From Psoroptes ovis (Eukaryota; Arthropoda; Arachnida; Sarcoptiformes; Psoroptidae): 64,000 bases of DNA. This document shows positions 27,601 to 41,696 of this stretch, piece after piece (position 1 is the stretch's first letter; each line of letters begins with the position of its first letter). The notes under the pieces are model-generated. The model did not search any database and was not told where the DNA came from. It was given only the letters and a program-made list of their open reading frames with translations. The stretch covers positions 1,798,001 to 1,862,000 of the forward strand of contig PQWQ01000006.1 of assembly GCA_002943765.1 (NCBI GenBank). Reading direction: 5' to 3'. The translations under genes were made by a program, and so were the position numbers.

Positions 27601-28881
27601 GTTTATTTAATTATTTACTTCATATCATCATCATAAATTCATATATTCAAAAGAAACAAAACAGAAAAAAAATTATTTAGCGAAATATGTTCGCTATTGT
27701 TGTTGTTAGTGCTGGTGTTAATATTCACCCCTCAGCATAAATACATAAAAACACACAAAACAGTATATTTATTTAATGAATAAATGAACAAATAATTTAT
27801 ATGAATTTATTTATATAATAATATATTCCAATTCAATGATATGAAAATAAGAGAATGAAGTGAACAATGATGATGATGTGATTATCATTAATATTATTAC
27901 GATGATGATGAATGTACATAATTTAAACTAATAATGGCAGCAACAATAACAGCAGCAGCATGAACAAAATTAAAAACAAATAAAAAATTATTCATCTCAT
28001 GATAGAATAATAATCAGACGAATAAAACAAAGATTATCAATTTTTTTGTAAATTTTTCAAATTTTGGAATTGTTAATTTCATTTTGAAAGATTTTTGTTT
28101 ATTTTAATTGTTTTCGAAGACACGCGCATCATCGGAAAAAAAACAAATAGTTGTCGTCGTCGTTGTTGTTTGTAAGCAATCTCATATTTTTTTCATTCTC
28201 AACATTTAATCAACATAATCAATCAAGAAAAAAAAAAAATATAATCCATGATTAAATTTTTTTTCTGTTTTTCATTTGTATGTTATGTATTGTGTACTAC
28301 ATCATCAGCGACTAAACAACTATTAGATCATTAAAAATAATAAACAATCAGCACATTCAAATATTTTAAAGAACATAACTCAATCAAAATAGATAAAAGT
28401 GTTCGATGATATATCTATGATTTATACATGTGTATATGTGAATTTTGATTGTAACATTTCTTTGATTTAATGATTTATTTTATTGATTATAAATAATTGT
28501 TTCTTTTATAATCATCATTTTATTTTTATCAACGATAATTGTCAACATTTATTTTATTAATAATAGTTCCTTGAATTTTTGTTTTCATTTTTTATTCCAA
28601 TTTTCGAATATTTGTCCATCAAAGTTATCAGTTTTCCATAACATCGAAAAGAATTTCTCTCAAAATCATCAATTTAAAGAAATGAAAATCAACTATTTAC
28701 TTTTAAAAGAATCTGTTTCCTTCAATTACAATGAAAATTGTTGCTAGTTATTAATATTTGGATAAATCACTTAATCACCATTTTTAGTATACTATTTATA
28801 TAATTATTCAATATTGTTTTTCATCGATTTTTAAAATATTTCTTTGTTTATTTGGTTGCCAATGATATATAATTGTAAATT
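24680..28881. other. 4.2 kb gene-free interval between divergent Psc and Ras genes
   Basis: No conserved coding frame was recognised on either strand. The interval should hold promoters and 5' UTRs of both flanking genes. Visible features are an (AGC)6 run at 24935-24952, an E2F-like ttagcgccaaaaa at 25502-25514, three copies of GGTAGTGG in mixed orientation at 26232-26313, and purine-rich low-complexity tracts around 26700-26990. Confidence 0.5.
24935..24952. repeat. (AGC)6 microsatellite
   Basis: Six AGC units in tandem, in non-coding sequence about 260 bp upstream of the Polycomb gene start. Confidence 0.8.
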
Positions 28882-30309
<1,428 letters not shown>

Positions 30310-31805
30310 ATTTAAAATCAATAATATATAAAAATCGCAAAACATATTACATAACATTCATACAAAAACATATTGGATCAATATCAAAATTTGCACACCG
30401 CTGAATCAAGCACATTAGTTGCACCCCTGAATTTTTTTGTTTTAATAAATATTGAATTATTGAAAATAAATACATTTGAATTCTGGTTCAATTTATAAAA
30501 TATACTCATCCAAAAATCATTATCAATTAATTTTCATATTATTAATCAATTAATTAATTGATTAATTTTTTTGTTGAGTAATTTGTTAATTGAACAAACA
30601 CATAAATTATTGTTTTTGAGTGATCATATTTTCAGAAATCATTTGTCTAAAAATTGATAATATTTTATATGATTCATTAATTGATCAACATCAAAATTAA
30701 TCGGCTGATTTATTAATTATATAATATTATCATCTTTTTTCATTTAGGAATATTAATTTTAATTATTTGTAACAAATATCATTGATTTGATTTAATTTTA
30801 TTTTACAAGTGACCGTTAAATTGTAACTGTGCTTAATTTATACAGAGCTTATGGAGCTCAAATGTCGTCAAAGCCAAGCTTTATGTCGAAAAGAGCCATA
30901 CTCTGCTTTGTGCGATGAATGTTGGTGACTTTTCAAGTTGAATGATTTATCCGCCAACTAAACGACCTTTTGGATCAGACTTATAATTCGCATCAATACA
31001 TACACACATTGATGCACCGATTTTTTGACAGGCTCAATGATCAATCTTAAATATCAGCCAAATATCTTGATTTAAATTTTTCTTTTATATATATACACAC
31101 TAACACATAAATCAACATACATCTTGTATACTTTAGAATTATTATGTAATTGAAAATTCAACACTTTTTTTGTGTTACATTTTATTTTTTTGAAAATCAT
31201 GATTAAAATTTGTTTGATGTTTGATATTTAAAAATAATGGTAAAAAATGGTTTTGAATCAGTTGTTTGAATCATTCAAAATGAATGCAAACTTAATTTAC
31301 CGAGTTTCACAAATTTTAAATCAGCCTTGAAATTCCTTAAGGAAAAATCGATCAACAGAAATAATTACGATTATAATAATATCTGTGTTGGTTGAAAAAA
31401 AGAACCGGACCCTAAATGACCAACCAAGCGACTAATTGTAAAAAAACTTTTTGAATTTTCAAAATTATAAAATATAAAAACGAATTTATTTATCTCGTTT
31501 ATTTCACTTGATTTGATTCAAAAAAATCATAATGAAATGAATGGAAAATGGCAACAAAAATATTGAAAACAGAAAAAAAACATTTTGATCACAAATAATC
31601 CAGCAACAACAACAATCAAATGATCATTTTGATTGACATTGATGTTTATTTTTAGTGTAAATCTGCTGATTTTTTGAAAATTCGATTCAATATTTTTTTT
31701 TGTTCTATCTTTGAATATATTCAAATTTATCTTTATTCATTAACATAAAATATAATTATAACTGAAATATTTAAATAACAAATGATAATTTATTTTCAAA
31801 TTATT
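30310..31805. other. Intergenic region between convergent Ras and RPTP genes
   Basis: This holds the 3' UTRs of both genes. The sequence is AT-rich, with a patch of more mixed composition at about 30840-31030 that contains no reading frame I recognise. An AATAAA follows the Ras stop near 30444. Confidence 0.5.
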
Positions 31806-34800
31806 TCATTTAAAATTAGCATATTGATCGAATGATTGTAGATAAGCGAGTGCCACTTGATGCAAGAATAGATATTGTTCCTGGTTTTTAAAAAGAAGTG
31901 AAATGAAATAAAATCATATCAGAATTTTTATTATTTTTCATGACAATAAATATCGATTGTATTTGATCGGTGTTTTTTTTCAATTTCTATTTTTGAATAA
32001 TAATAAACTTACATAATTGATGATAAATTGTGGACGATTAGCGCGAATTTTTTGTACAGCAAGAAAGACATCGATTTGTTGTTCTTCTTTGATACGTTCG
32101 AATAGAAAATCGGCCGCACAGAATAGACCACTTAATTGTACACCATCGCTATTGATGATAAAATGAGAAATGATAAAATAAAGAAAAAAAGTAACGTTGA
32201 GTACATTTTAGGTGAAATTTGATCATATTTAAAAAAATTGAAAAAAAAAGAAAATACTTACATGCATTGAACAACCAACGGATGTGTCGTTAGTGATGAT
32301 AATGATGAATTATTATTATTATTGGTATTACTGTTATTATAGATATTCGTATGTTGATCCAATTTTTCTCTTAATTCAATCAATGCACAACATAATTGTG
32401 ATAATGATGATTGTGATAGTGATGTTTTTGTTTTTGTTTTTATTGTTATCGTTGTACCACCATTTATATTATTTAAATCATTTTCCATTTTAGCACTATT
32501 ATTATTAACAATGAGTCCATCGAAATTCACACATTTTAAATGGTATTGATGTACGATAAGTTCATTTGGACGCAATTGAAATGTTCTTAACACTATATTT
32601 GATCCGGATAATATTTCTTCTTTGATTAATGTAACTGATAATTCATTATTGTTGAAATCAAATTTCTTATTAACAATTGTTGGCCAGTACTAAACGATTA
32701 AAGAAAATAAAGTTAAAGCAAAATTTAAATTTAAATTTTAACAATTAGCAATTATTCAGTTCAAAAATAAGTATAAATTCATAAAATCAAAATCTTTAAG
32801 TTACAATTAGTTCATCATTTTGAATTTCACCCAATAATACTATTGTTGTACATCTTGTATTTTCAATCATTTTCCAAAATTGTTGCCGATTATTTTCGAA
32901 TGGTATTTGTGTAACAATGTACGCATCTTTTCTGCGATATCCCTATTTAATTTTAAATTTGAAAAAATATTAATGAAAAGGGAAATATGGAATTAGTGAT
33001 AGCTTATCAAATAGTTGAATAGCTTTTTCAATAGATTTGATATTATTTACATTAACATAAACAGCATTTATATAATCTTCATGATTAGGAAGTATAACAC
33101 GAGCATGGTCAGCTAAAATCAAAGAATTGGAAAAGAAAAAAACATTTAGTAGAATAGTCAGACTTTCATAAATAATCGAAAAATATTTTATATTTGGAAT
33201 ATTGGATTCACATACGAGGTATAACATCTTCACGGCGATTCAATTTATTATTGATTAGACCAAATTTCGATATTTGATTTGTCGATGATGATGATGCAGC
33301 TGACAATAATGATGTGGAAGACATTGATGGTTTACGTGATGACATTATATTTAATATATCAAATTGTTTACGCAATCGGCATTTATTATCATATCCTTTT
33401 TTTGTCATACGATCTAAATATGTTTCAAAATCTTTACACGATATATCAGATGATTCATGTGATAATGCTTCGACCAAAATATGATAAACGAATACATATT
33501 GTGAAAATTTTTCAACCATGTTTATTCGTTGTAAACGCATTTTACAAAAATGTCCTAATATATCAATTTTTTTTTCTTTCCGTGCCATTTCTAACATTGA
33601 ATCGATAAGTATAAATGCACCGGTTCGACCAATTCCAGCCGAGCAATGTACAATAATATGAGGTGCCTCTTTATAAAATGGACTTGTTCTAATGCGATTA
33701 ATGAAACTAATTAAAGTACAAGCATATACTGGTACATTGTGATCAGGCCAAGATATGAAATGATATTGATTTACAATCATCTGAGATTCATTTTTTTCAC
33801 ATAAAAATGTTCGTATTACATAATCGGCAAATAATTCAGTATTTTGTAATGTCACTTTGATATTTCCATAAAATTTACTATTATCAGGCCAATATTTCTC
33901 ACATTTCATTCTTCCACTTTCCTCCAGATTCGTTAGCATCACAATCTGTTGACATTTGTATTGCCAAATACAGCGCCAAAAATCTTCGACCGTTGCGCTA
34001 ATTGGTCCCTGTGATGCAATATAACGTTTTGGTCGTTTATATCCATCAATAAAGTTTGCATTAATATAATTAGTATCTTCAGGTGAATCTTGTTCCAATA
34101 AAACTCTTGTATGATCATACGGTAATAGATTTCCATAACGATTTTTTGTTCTGTGCTGTGGTAAACGACCATCATTCCAGCTTTTCATTTTTGATTTTGG
34201 TACACTATCATATTCTTGTCTTATTCTATCTTCATTCAATAATTCTGGTATCATCGATACTATTTTTTCAACATATATTACATTTGATTTTGGTTCGAAT
34301 ATCACTTCGGGTGCACTTTCGTGATCATTATTTATTAAATGTGTCCGCATCATTTTATTACTATTTGAATGGTATCGATTTTTACGCCAAAAAAATATAC
34401 CATTTTGTCTTTGTTTTTGATTTCCACAATAATTTCTAATAATTTGAATCAATCACAAAAAAATTAATAATTTAAAATCACAGAACTAAAATAAACATGA
34501 CATCACTCACATGTAAATTAACATGATTAACAAAATACAAGTTATAAACAATAAAAATCCAAGAATGATAATCAATAATATTTCTGTAGTGGAAGAAGTT
34601 GATTGATTTGTATGAACTGGAAAAATTGAGATTGAGATTGAAAACATGAATTACAAAAAAAAAAAAAAAAAAATTAATCAAACTTACAATAAAATACTTT
34701 TGGATGTAAGGCAATGTTTACGACACCAGTATGATCAAAAAATACGATACCAAATTTAAAACGTGCATTCGGTGGATGGAAATTAGTCATCTCTGCTTGT

Positions 34801-35235
34801 CCAAATGTCATTGTTGGCCGATTGATTTTGATTGAATTAACTTTGTTCATATCTAATTGATCAATTTCTTTGATAAATATTTGATCGACAATCGATAAAT
34901 CAAATATGTACAAATATATTTCCAATTCAGATAATTGAAGACATTTATTTTTTATCTTAATCTTGAATGTATTATTCATTTGTGAAAATACTTGAAATAA
35001 ATCCGTTGGTGAATCTTCATTTGTTGAATTACGGGAAAAAATGTGAATCAAAAATCTGAGAAAAAACTATAAACTAATGAAACTCACCATAACAATTTTG
35101 AATTGCCGATATTGTATTTGCCGTATCTGATTTGGATTGTCCATTGATGATAGTGATTGAGATGAAAATTATCAGTAGACATAATAAATCTTTACCAGAA
35201 AATGATTGATTAAGCATCAACATTTTTGAAAACAT
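31806..35235 (-). CDS. Receptor-type tyrosine phosphatase, tandem domains, short ectodomain
   Basis: Removes phosphate from tyrosine at the plasma membrane. Exons in transcript order: 35084-35235, 34688-35055, 34511-34616, 33216-34435, 33051-33112, 32805-32942, 32262-32689, 32013-32148, 31806-31880 (894 residues). A signal peptide begins MFSKMLMLNQSF; a short ectodomain of about 160 residues has no domain I recognise; a transmembrane helix lies at about 186-209. Domain 1 is complete: KNRYGN, WPDH, HCSAGIGRTG (near 472) and FSQYVF. Domain 2 has QCIDGVQLSG, keeping Cys 824 but with Leu in place of the catalytic Arg, so it should be inactive. The domain 2 tail (DVFLAVQKIRANRP) resembles Ptp99A-type receptors; the subfamily is not certain. 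The exon 1 donor is ambiguous: the stronger site (gtgagt at 35087) breaks the frame, while the gt at 35083 keeps it. Confidence 0.88.
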
Positions 35236-35959
35236 ATAATCTTTTCATTTGAAATATGATAGGCTCAAAAAAAAATTTATTCATGGAAATTCATTCAAAC
35301 ATCAATGAAAAATATCTTTAGTTCTTGTTTTCGATTCCATTTAATAGAAGATTTTTGATGAATAAATTAATTTTCGATTTTGAAAAAAATATGATTTAAC
35401 ATCAATCAATTAATTTTATTATGAAAATTTTTAATGATTTTAATATTTTCTATGACTTTCATCATTTCTTCTTTATTTTTTCGTGACAATTATGACTATG
35501 ATCTTCAACAGAGAGAGAGGATATGATCATATCCTTTGTAGATATTGAAGTGAAAATGAAAATGAATAAATATTTTTTTCAAAATTTCCTAGTAAAATCA
35601 ACACACCGGATCCGATGGATGGATTGTCCTTCATGGATGGCTCATATTTATTGGCTTTATAGAGCAAAATATAAATATGAAATTTTCAAATTTTGACGTA
35701 AAAATCATTTCATACAATTAATTTTGAAAAAAATAAATCAATTCGAAATTGATGCAATCGTATGCATTGGGATGACCATGATAACGGAATCGAATACGGA
35801 AAATAGTCTTTTCATTAGGCAAAAAATGAATTCTGTAAGACGATTGCGCTATCTTGTGTGCTGATGTGTGAGATATACATTGTGTTTTTCCACATACCAT
35901 CAGCTGATTTCATTGCATGAAATAGAATCAACAAATGTTTTTTTTTTGAAAAAATTATA
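35236..35959. other. Head-to-head intergenic region, RPTP and DUF167 genes
   Basis: About 0.7 kb between two divergent start codons. It is AT-rich with no coding frame recognised, and should contain both promoters. TATCGAT occurs just downstream at about 35987, inside the DUF167 coding exon. Confidence 0.45.
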
Positions 35960-36490
35960 ATGATTCCCAAATCAATTATTCCAATTATCGATCATCAATC
36001 ATCAAAATCATTGATAAAATTAATCATACGTGCAAAACCGGGTGCAAAACGATCACAAATTGTACAAATTGATGATGAAGCTATCGGTGTACAGATTGCT
36101 GCACCGCCAAGGTAACCACCATATTTTTTTTTTTTTTTTTTTGATTTTCAACAAAATTCTTGCCGATTCCATTGAAAATTAATTAATTAATTATTCTAAT
36201 TTAAATTCTTTTTTTCAATTTTATTGATGATTTTTAGAGAAGGTGCAGCCAATGAAGAATTGATTGATTATATGAGTCACGTTTTTGGTATTAAATCAAG
36301 ACATATTTCATTGGATGTTGGTACAAAATCTCGAAATAAAATTTTATTTATTGATTTCGATACAAATAGTGCAAAAAAGACAAAAAATGTTGGCGGCGGC
36401 GGCGGTATGCAGCAGCAACAAAAACAACAAGAACAAATAATGACAGCTGAAAAAGTATACGAAATATTAAAACAGAATATGGAACATTGA
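35960..36490 (+). CDS. DUF167/YggU family protein (C15orf40-like)
   Basis: Small conserved protein of the UPF0235 family; its molecular function is not established. Exons 35960-36111 and 36238-36490 give 134 residues, with codon AG|A split across the intron. The family core is present: RAKPGAKRSQIVQI near residues 24-37, then IAAPPREGAANEELIDYMS across the splice junction, then a DVGTKSRNKI loop. A glycine/glutamine-rich insert (GGGGGMQQQQKQQEQ) near the C terminus is unusual for the family and precedes a short predicted helix. The intron contains a T-run of about 20. Confidence 0.88.
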
Positions 36491-37343
36491 AATGAACAAA
36501 CAAACAAAAAAATGAATTTTGTTTTCTCAACTAATAATAATGATGATGATATTTAATGGTGACCTTGATGGTCAAATTATTGGTGTCGTTGTCTTTCAAA
36601 ATAGTTAAATTCAATTATTGTGTGTTTCGAAAATCATTCAAATAAAACAGCAACAACAACAATAACATCACGTTTTGAATGGTTTGAATGGTCACAAATT
36701 TTGATCATAATATTCAATGGTATATTATTTGATCGATACTTTGTTTTATTTCAAATATTATTGTTAATTCTGCATCTGGATTTCTTTTTTTCCATTTTTT
36801 AATTATCAATTTAAAATTTAATTTATAAATAATGGAATCTTCATGCAAGAAATGGAAAATAAAAATTTATAAATGGGAAAGCCGCGCCAAAACACGCGGA
36901 ATTTTTTTTCAATTTTGATGTTTTTGTCTCGTTTTTTGCTGCTGTTGTTGTTGACAGGTGCATCTAAATTATGATAGCAAAGAAACAAACAAGAGACAAC
37001 CGTTAAAATTTTTCATAAAAATTCATCACTCAAATTTAGACAAAAAAATGAAAATAAATAAAAAATTTTATGAATCATGTATTATAATGTTTGGTTTGTG
37101 TTTATTTTACCTGCTTGTCATTCATTTGCAAAGGTATAAATATAGAATGTTTTATCATTTAACATTTTCCAATCATAGATAAAAGATTAAAACAAAAATA
37201 TTTTTTCAATCTAATGGAAACTTTTAGTCAATCATGATTGAGCCTGTTGATATTGATCAATTTCAAATTTCCAAACTTCAATGATTTTAATTGAAATATT
37301 AATACATGTGCCATCATCTTATGAATATAATCGTGATAAAATA
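36491..37343. other. Intergenic region before the low-complexity exon
   Basis: 3' UTR of the DUF167 gene and the likely upstream region of the exon at 37344. An open frame at 36958-37182 has one hydrophobic stretch, but no conserved sequence, and I could not splice it in frame to the next exon. The GC-rich patch ccgcgccaaaacacgcgg at 36882-36899 stands out in AT-rich DNA and could be a promoter element. Confidence 0.45.
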
Positions 37344-38666
37344 ATGTCAAATAATAATAATAAATTATATACATCAAATTTATATGATTCAAAGCAAAAA
37401 AGTAGATCACATTTAGTATTATTCGAAACAATTGATGTTAATAAAAATGATAGAAAACATGGAAATAAATCAGCAAGACAATTAGAACATTCAAATGCTT
37501 TCGGTTATCTAGGTAAACCATTTATAGTAGCATCATCATCATCGAATACCGCAGCATCGCCCGCGACAACAACAACAAAATCAAAATTTAAACAACGAAA
37601 TCAGCCAAGAAAAAATATACAATATCGATGTCAATCTATACATAATTTATTTGATTGTAACGATGGTAATCATCGACATCAAACACCGCGAGCATCAACG
37701 CCAATCATACAAACATTAGCGAATCGTAATGAATCTAATGGTGTACGATCTGCATTAATGTTAATCGATCAAAATGATTCAATTCCTATTTCCCAAGATT
37801 TTTTAATTGATAATTCTATTGGTGATCATTATTATGATCATGAAGATGATGATGATGATGGATATGTTACTAATATTAATAAAGAAGCTGATAACGATTC
37901 TGAAATCAATGAATTATCTTATCGATATGATTATAATGGTTGCAAAATAATAAAAATGTCGAATAATTCTAATGATAAAAAAATTTATGACCAAAAAGAT
38001 GAAAGCACAACGATGATAGATGTCAACAATAATACAATAATAAATGATTATAAAATTATGAAAGATTTATCATTGCAACTGCCATTACCTTCTTCATTAA
38101 TTTTATCATCAACAAACCAACCGAAAAAAATGGTTAAACAAAATGAACTTTCACCAGATAATGGCAGTTATTTCCTTCAAATACCAATGCATTCAATACA
38201 CAAACAAAAGCAGCAAATGTCAAAGCCATTAATTTATCAAGATAATGATGATGATGGAAAAAACTTGAATATTAATAGGCAAAATCGGCAACAATTTCAT
38301 CAACCCTCTATGAATAATGACAATGACGCCAACATTATTGTTGTCGATGTATTTAAGAAGAAGCATAAGCAAAAACAACGACTCCAAGCTGCTAAACAAG
38401 GACAACAAATAAGAAATATTAACAATAACAATGAATTATTTTATTCATCATCAATAAATGATTTAACATCATCGTCGAAAATTTATTCAAATATCGATCC
38501 GTCATTGAATAAAACACTACCATTAACAACACCAACAAAATTAGCAGCTAAACAGAAAAAATTTTACAAATATCCATACGATCAACAATTACAAAGTTTC
38601 TCATTGACAATGTCTGATATGGATTTACGGCAACAACAGCAACAACCCGAAGATGATGAACCAGAG
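37344..38666 (+). CDS. Low-complexity coding exon, candidate alternative first exon of CRMP
   Basis: Not recognised as a family. The open frame runs on to a stop at 38681, and an in-frame ATG also exists at 37281; the ATG at 37344 has the better context (A at -3). It encodes about 440 residues rich in Asn, Ser, Gln and Asp, with acidic runs and poly-Gln, ending QQQQQPEDDEPE directly before a consensus donor (gttagt at 38667) in phase 0. The first CRMP coding exon also ends in phase 0, and CRMP exon 2 accepts phase 0. Vertebrate CRMP genes make long isoforms from an alternative first exon joined at this same point, so this may be the arthropod counterpart. It could instead be a separate gene whose 3' exon I missed. 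No membrane segment or signal peptide is seen. Confidence 0.5.
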
Positions 38667-41600
38667 GTTAGTTATTTATAATTTCTTGAGAATTTTCCGA
38701 GAAAATAAAACAATTATCTTATTTACCAAAAATAATAATAAATCTCGATTGTAATTAACACTTTTATCTCTAATATTTTTTTTTTTGTTTTTGTTTTTTT
38801 TTTATTTGTTTGTCTATTCCTTTACTGAATCAATGATAATAAAGTCCAAAAAAACTTTAAATTTTCACATGAAATTTTTTTTCAATTTTTCATTATCCGT
38901 GCATATGATTAACATCATCATGATTGTCATTGTTCATTGAATGTTTATTTCATCTTTTTCATTTCTGTCAAAACTTTCCAAATAAAACTAAACTAATTTA
39001 CCATCTTTAAGATATTTGATAGAGCGTGACTTAATAAAAATGATCTTTATGTATTTATGTTTGAGTTTTGATTTATTTTAATGTTCTTGAAATTTATGAT
39101 AAATGATAAACAACAAATGTCATGAGATTATCATCATTTGAAATTTATTTTTGAATAAATTCAAATTGGTTTCATTTGAAGCTTATGATTATTTCACCCT
39201 CAAATGATTTTGAATAAGCAATTATAATTTCTTACGAATGTTGTTCTCAAAGAAAAAACATCTGATTCATCGATTATCATCATTTGTCTTCGTGGATTCA
39301 CCATCACAATTCTCGTATTTTGTATTCTATATATGTATTGTATATGAAATTATCGATGTTTTCAGATGTTCATTGAACTTTTGCTTTTGGTTTTGTTTTG
39401 ATTGTGTCGAATGATTGGCGCGGTAAATTATTTGGAATGGGAAATTCCAAATGGCCATGGAAAATTACCGCATTTTACCCGGATTTCATTCATTCATTCA
39501 TTGATCATCTGATCTATATAGCCAAATAACCTCATATTGTGCTCAAAACAATTGATTTAACTACCGTTATATGCATTTAGTTTCCATGGCTTAGTTTCGA
39601 TAATACAAATGGTGACAACACCCCATTTGAATACCCGAAAATCATAGAAAACTTTCCATTTTTTCCCTTATTTCGGACATGAATAAGACTTCAAACTAAA
39701 TAAATCGATGAATGAACGAAAAAAGATTGCGCATCATAATACCCAATGAACAACAATAATAACCTCATGTCGGGTGAATATTTAGTGATTATTATAATAC
39801 CTCTCTAATAATAATATATGTAAAAAATAACCATAAATTTTAGCAATTGTTTACCCAACTTTGTCTGAGTACATATTTGAATTAGTTCGTCAAAATTGAA
39901 TAGAATTTACTATTTTTAATAAGTATTTATGTGTATGATAAACACACACACATATATTTTATTTATTCACCATTTTTACCATCATTCCCATCTAAGCGAT
40001 CTAACCATCACCAGAATTATTCTTCAAATGCTTATGTATGTGTTTGTGTTTATTATGTGTGTGTGTAAGTGCATATGAGTTTTTGGACTGGTTTTACACT
40101 AAAATTAATATCTGATATTTATATTTCATTGAAAAAAATCTAAAGAAGAAAATAGTATTCCCATAGTTGTTGTTGTTGTTGGTGGTGGTGTTAGTGTTAA
40201 CACTGATTTCTCGCAATATTTTCATATTATTTAGTGTGTATTTAGTTAGTTTGAAATCATATTTGAATTATTGTATACAAACTCTATGATGTGGAAGCCA
40301 TTTGAATTTCAAATTTGAATTTTTCATTTTTCCCGAAATTCGGTGAAGCACATCACACACCACAAAGAAACTTTTCCATTCTTTTCATTCCATCAAGTTC
40401 AAATGGAACAATTTATAATTCACTAAAACAATCGTTCACAGCTAATTCATTATCAAATATATGACAATCATTTTTTATCAGATTTTATCCACAAGTATTT
40501 ATTTAAAACAAAATTTCAACGTTTGTGACTAGAGTTAAGTGGTAAATCGCTTTACAATACTCGATATTATCATTATAATCATCATTATACCTGTGTGTGT
40601 GTGTGTGCAAACCTTTACCAAAACCACCAACACCAACAACGATCATAATAATAATCAGCCAAAATGAAACAATAACCATTTCTATTGTTTTTTGGCATAA
40701 TCAATTGTTTTGATATTTTCTTTTGATAATTTTTAAATCATTTGCATTGTTCATGTCAGTAGGTATTCTATTGTGATCTACGAGAGAGAAAAGTGTTTGA
40801 AATTTATTTAAAAATTAGGTGTATTGTCTGTTTAATTGAATTGAAACAAATAAATAAATAAACTGGTAACCAACATTTTAAAAAAACTGTGTCATTTGAT
40901 ATGAAAAATTTATATTAATAAATATGACAATACATTCAAAACATTTTAAACATTTGATTGTTTACCATTTTTAAAATTCAAAAATTGTTTCTTTGATTCA
41001 AACATTCATTCATTCAAATGAAAATCTAGTCTTTTTGTTATTTGTTTGTTTGTTTATTTAAATCAATTTATGAAATCATTTGTCGTATTGTGCATATTTT
41101 GAATGTTTTTTTATGAACAATTTCGAATAATTTTAAATAATTGGAACGTTTTTTTTGAATTTGAAAATCTTGATTCAAAAATATTTTCCCACATTCATTT
41201 CTCCGAAATTCACTCATTTACTTCAAAATCACTTTACCATATATCATCATCATCGCCAATGACATAACATTGACAATCATTATCATCATAATTATCATCA
41301 AATGTCACATTTGTTCGAGATTTCAAGTTTGTCACATTTCAAATGATTTTCATTTAGTATAAATATTTTGGAATAAATTTATGAAAATTCTCCTCGATTT
41401 AAATTTTTAAATCAAAAGAGTATTTTTTTCACCATTCAATGTGTGTGTTTGTGTGTGGTTTCTTTCAAATTTCAAATTGAATCAATTCAAACCAGATATT
41501 CGATATTTAGAATTGAACTAATTATAAAAACTTGAGTTTTACAAGAAAAAGCGGCTTAAAAATAGAACAGTTTGATCGGGTGTCAAATTATAAATTTTCT

Positions 41601-41696
41601 TGTAAATTTTTACCTTATTTGGTCAAGCAAAACTTAGAGATATTTGATTCATTTCGATTGATTGATCAATGATTGATTGTGAATGACAAAATAAAA
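38667..41696. other. 3 kb interval: putative long CRMP intron / CRMP promoter region
   Basis: AT-rich, with no conserved coding frame. It contains a GT microsatellite near 40590 and several short repeats. If the exon at 37344 belongs to CRMP this is part of its intron; in any case it should contain the promoter of the short CRMP form. A small GC-richer patch (ttggcgcggtaaatta) lies near 39414. Confidence 0.45.

Noticed and set aside
32284..32493. Tyr/Ile/Met-rich frame on the plus strand
   Set aside because: Complement of the Asn-rich insert in the phosphatase second domain.
36958..37182. Short frame with one hydrophobic stretch as an upstream exon of the low-complexity protein
   Set aside because: The available donor (gtataa near 37136) and acceptor (near 37180) join to an immediate stop.
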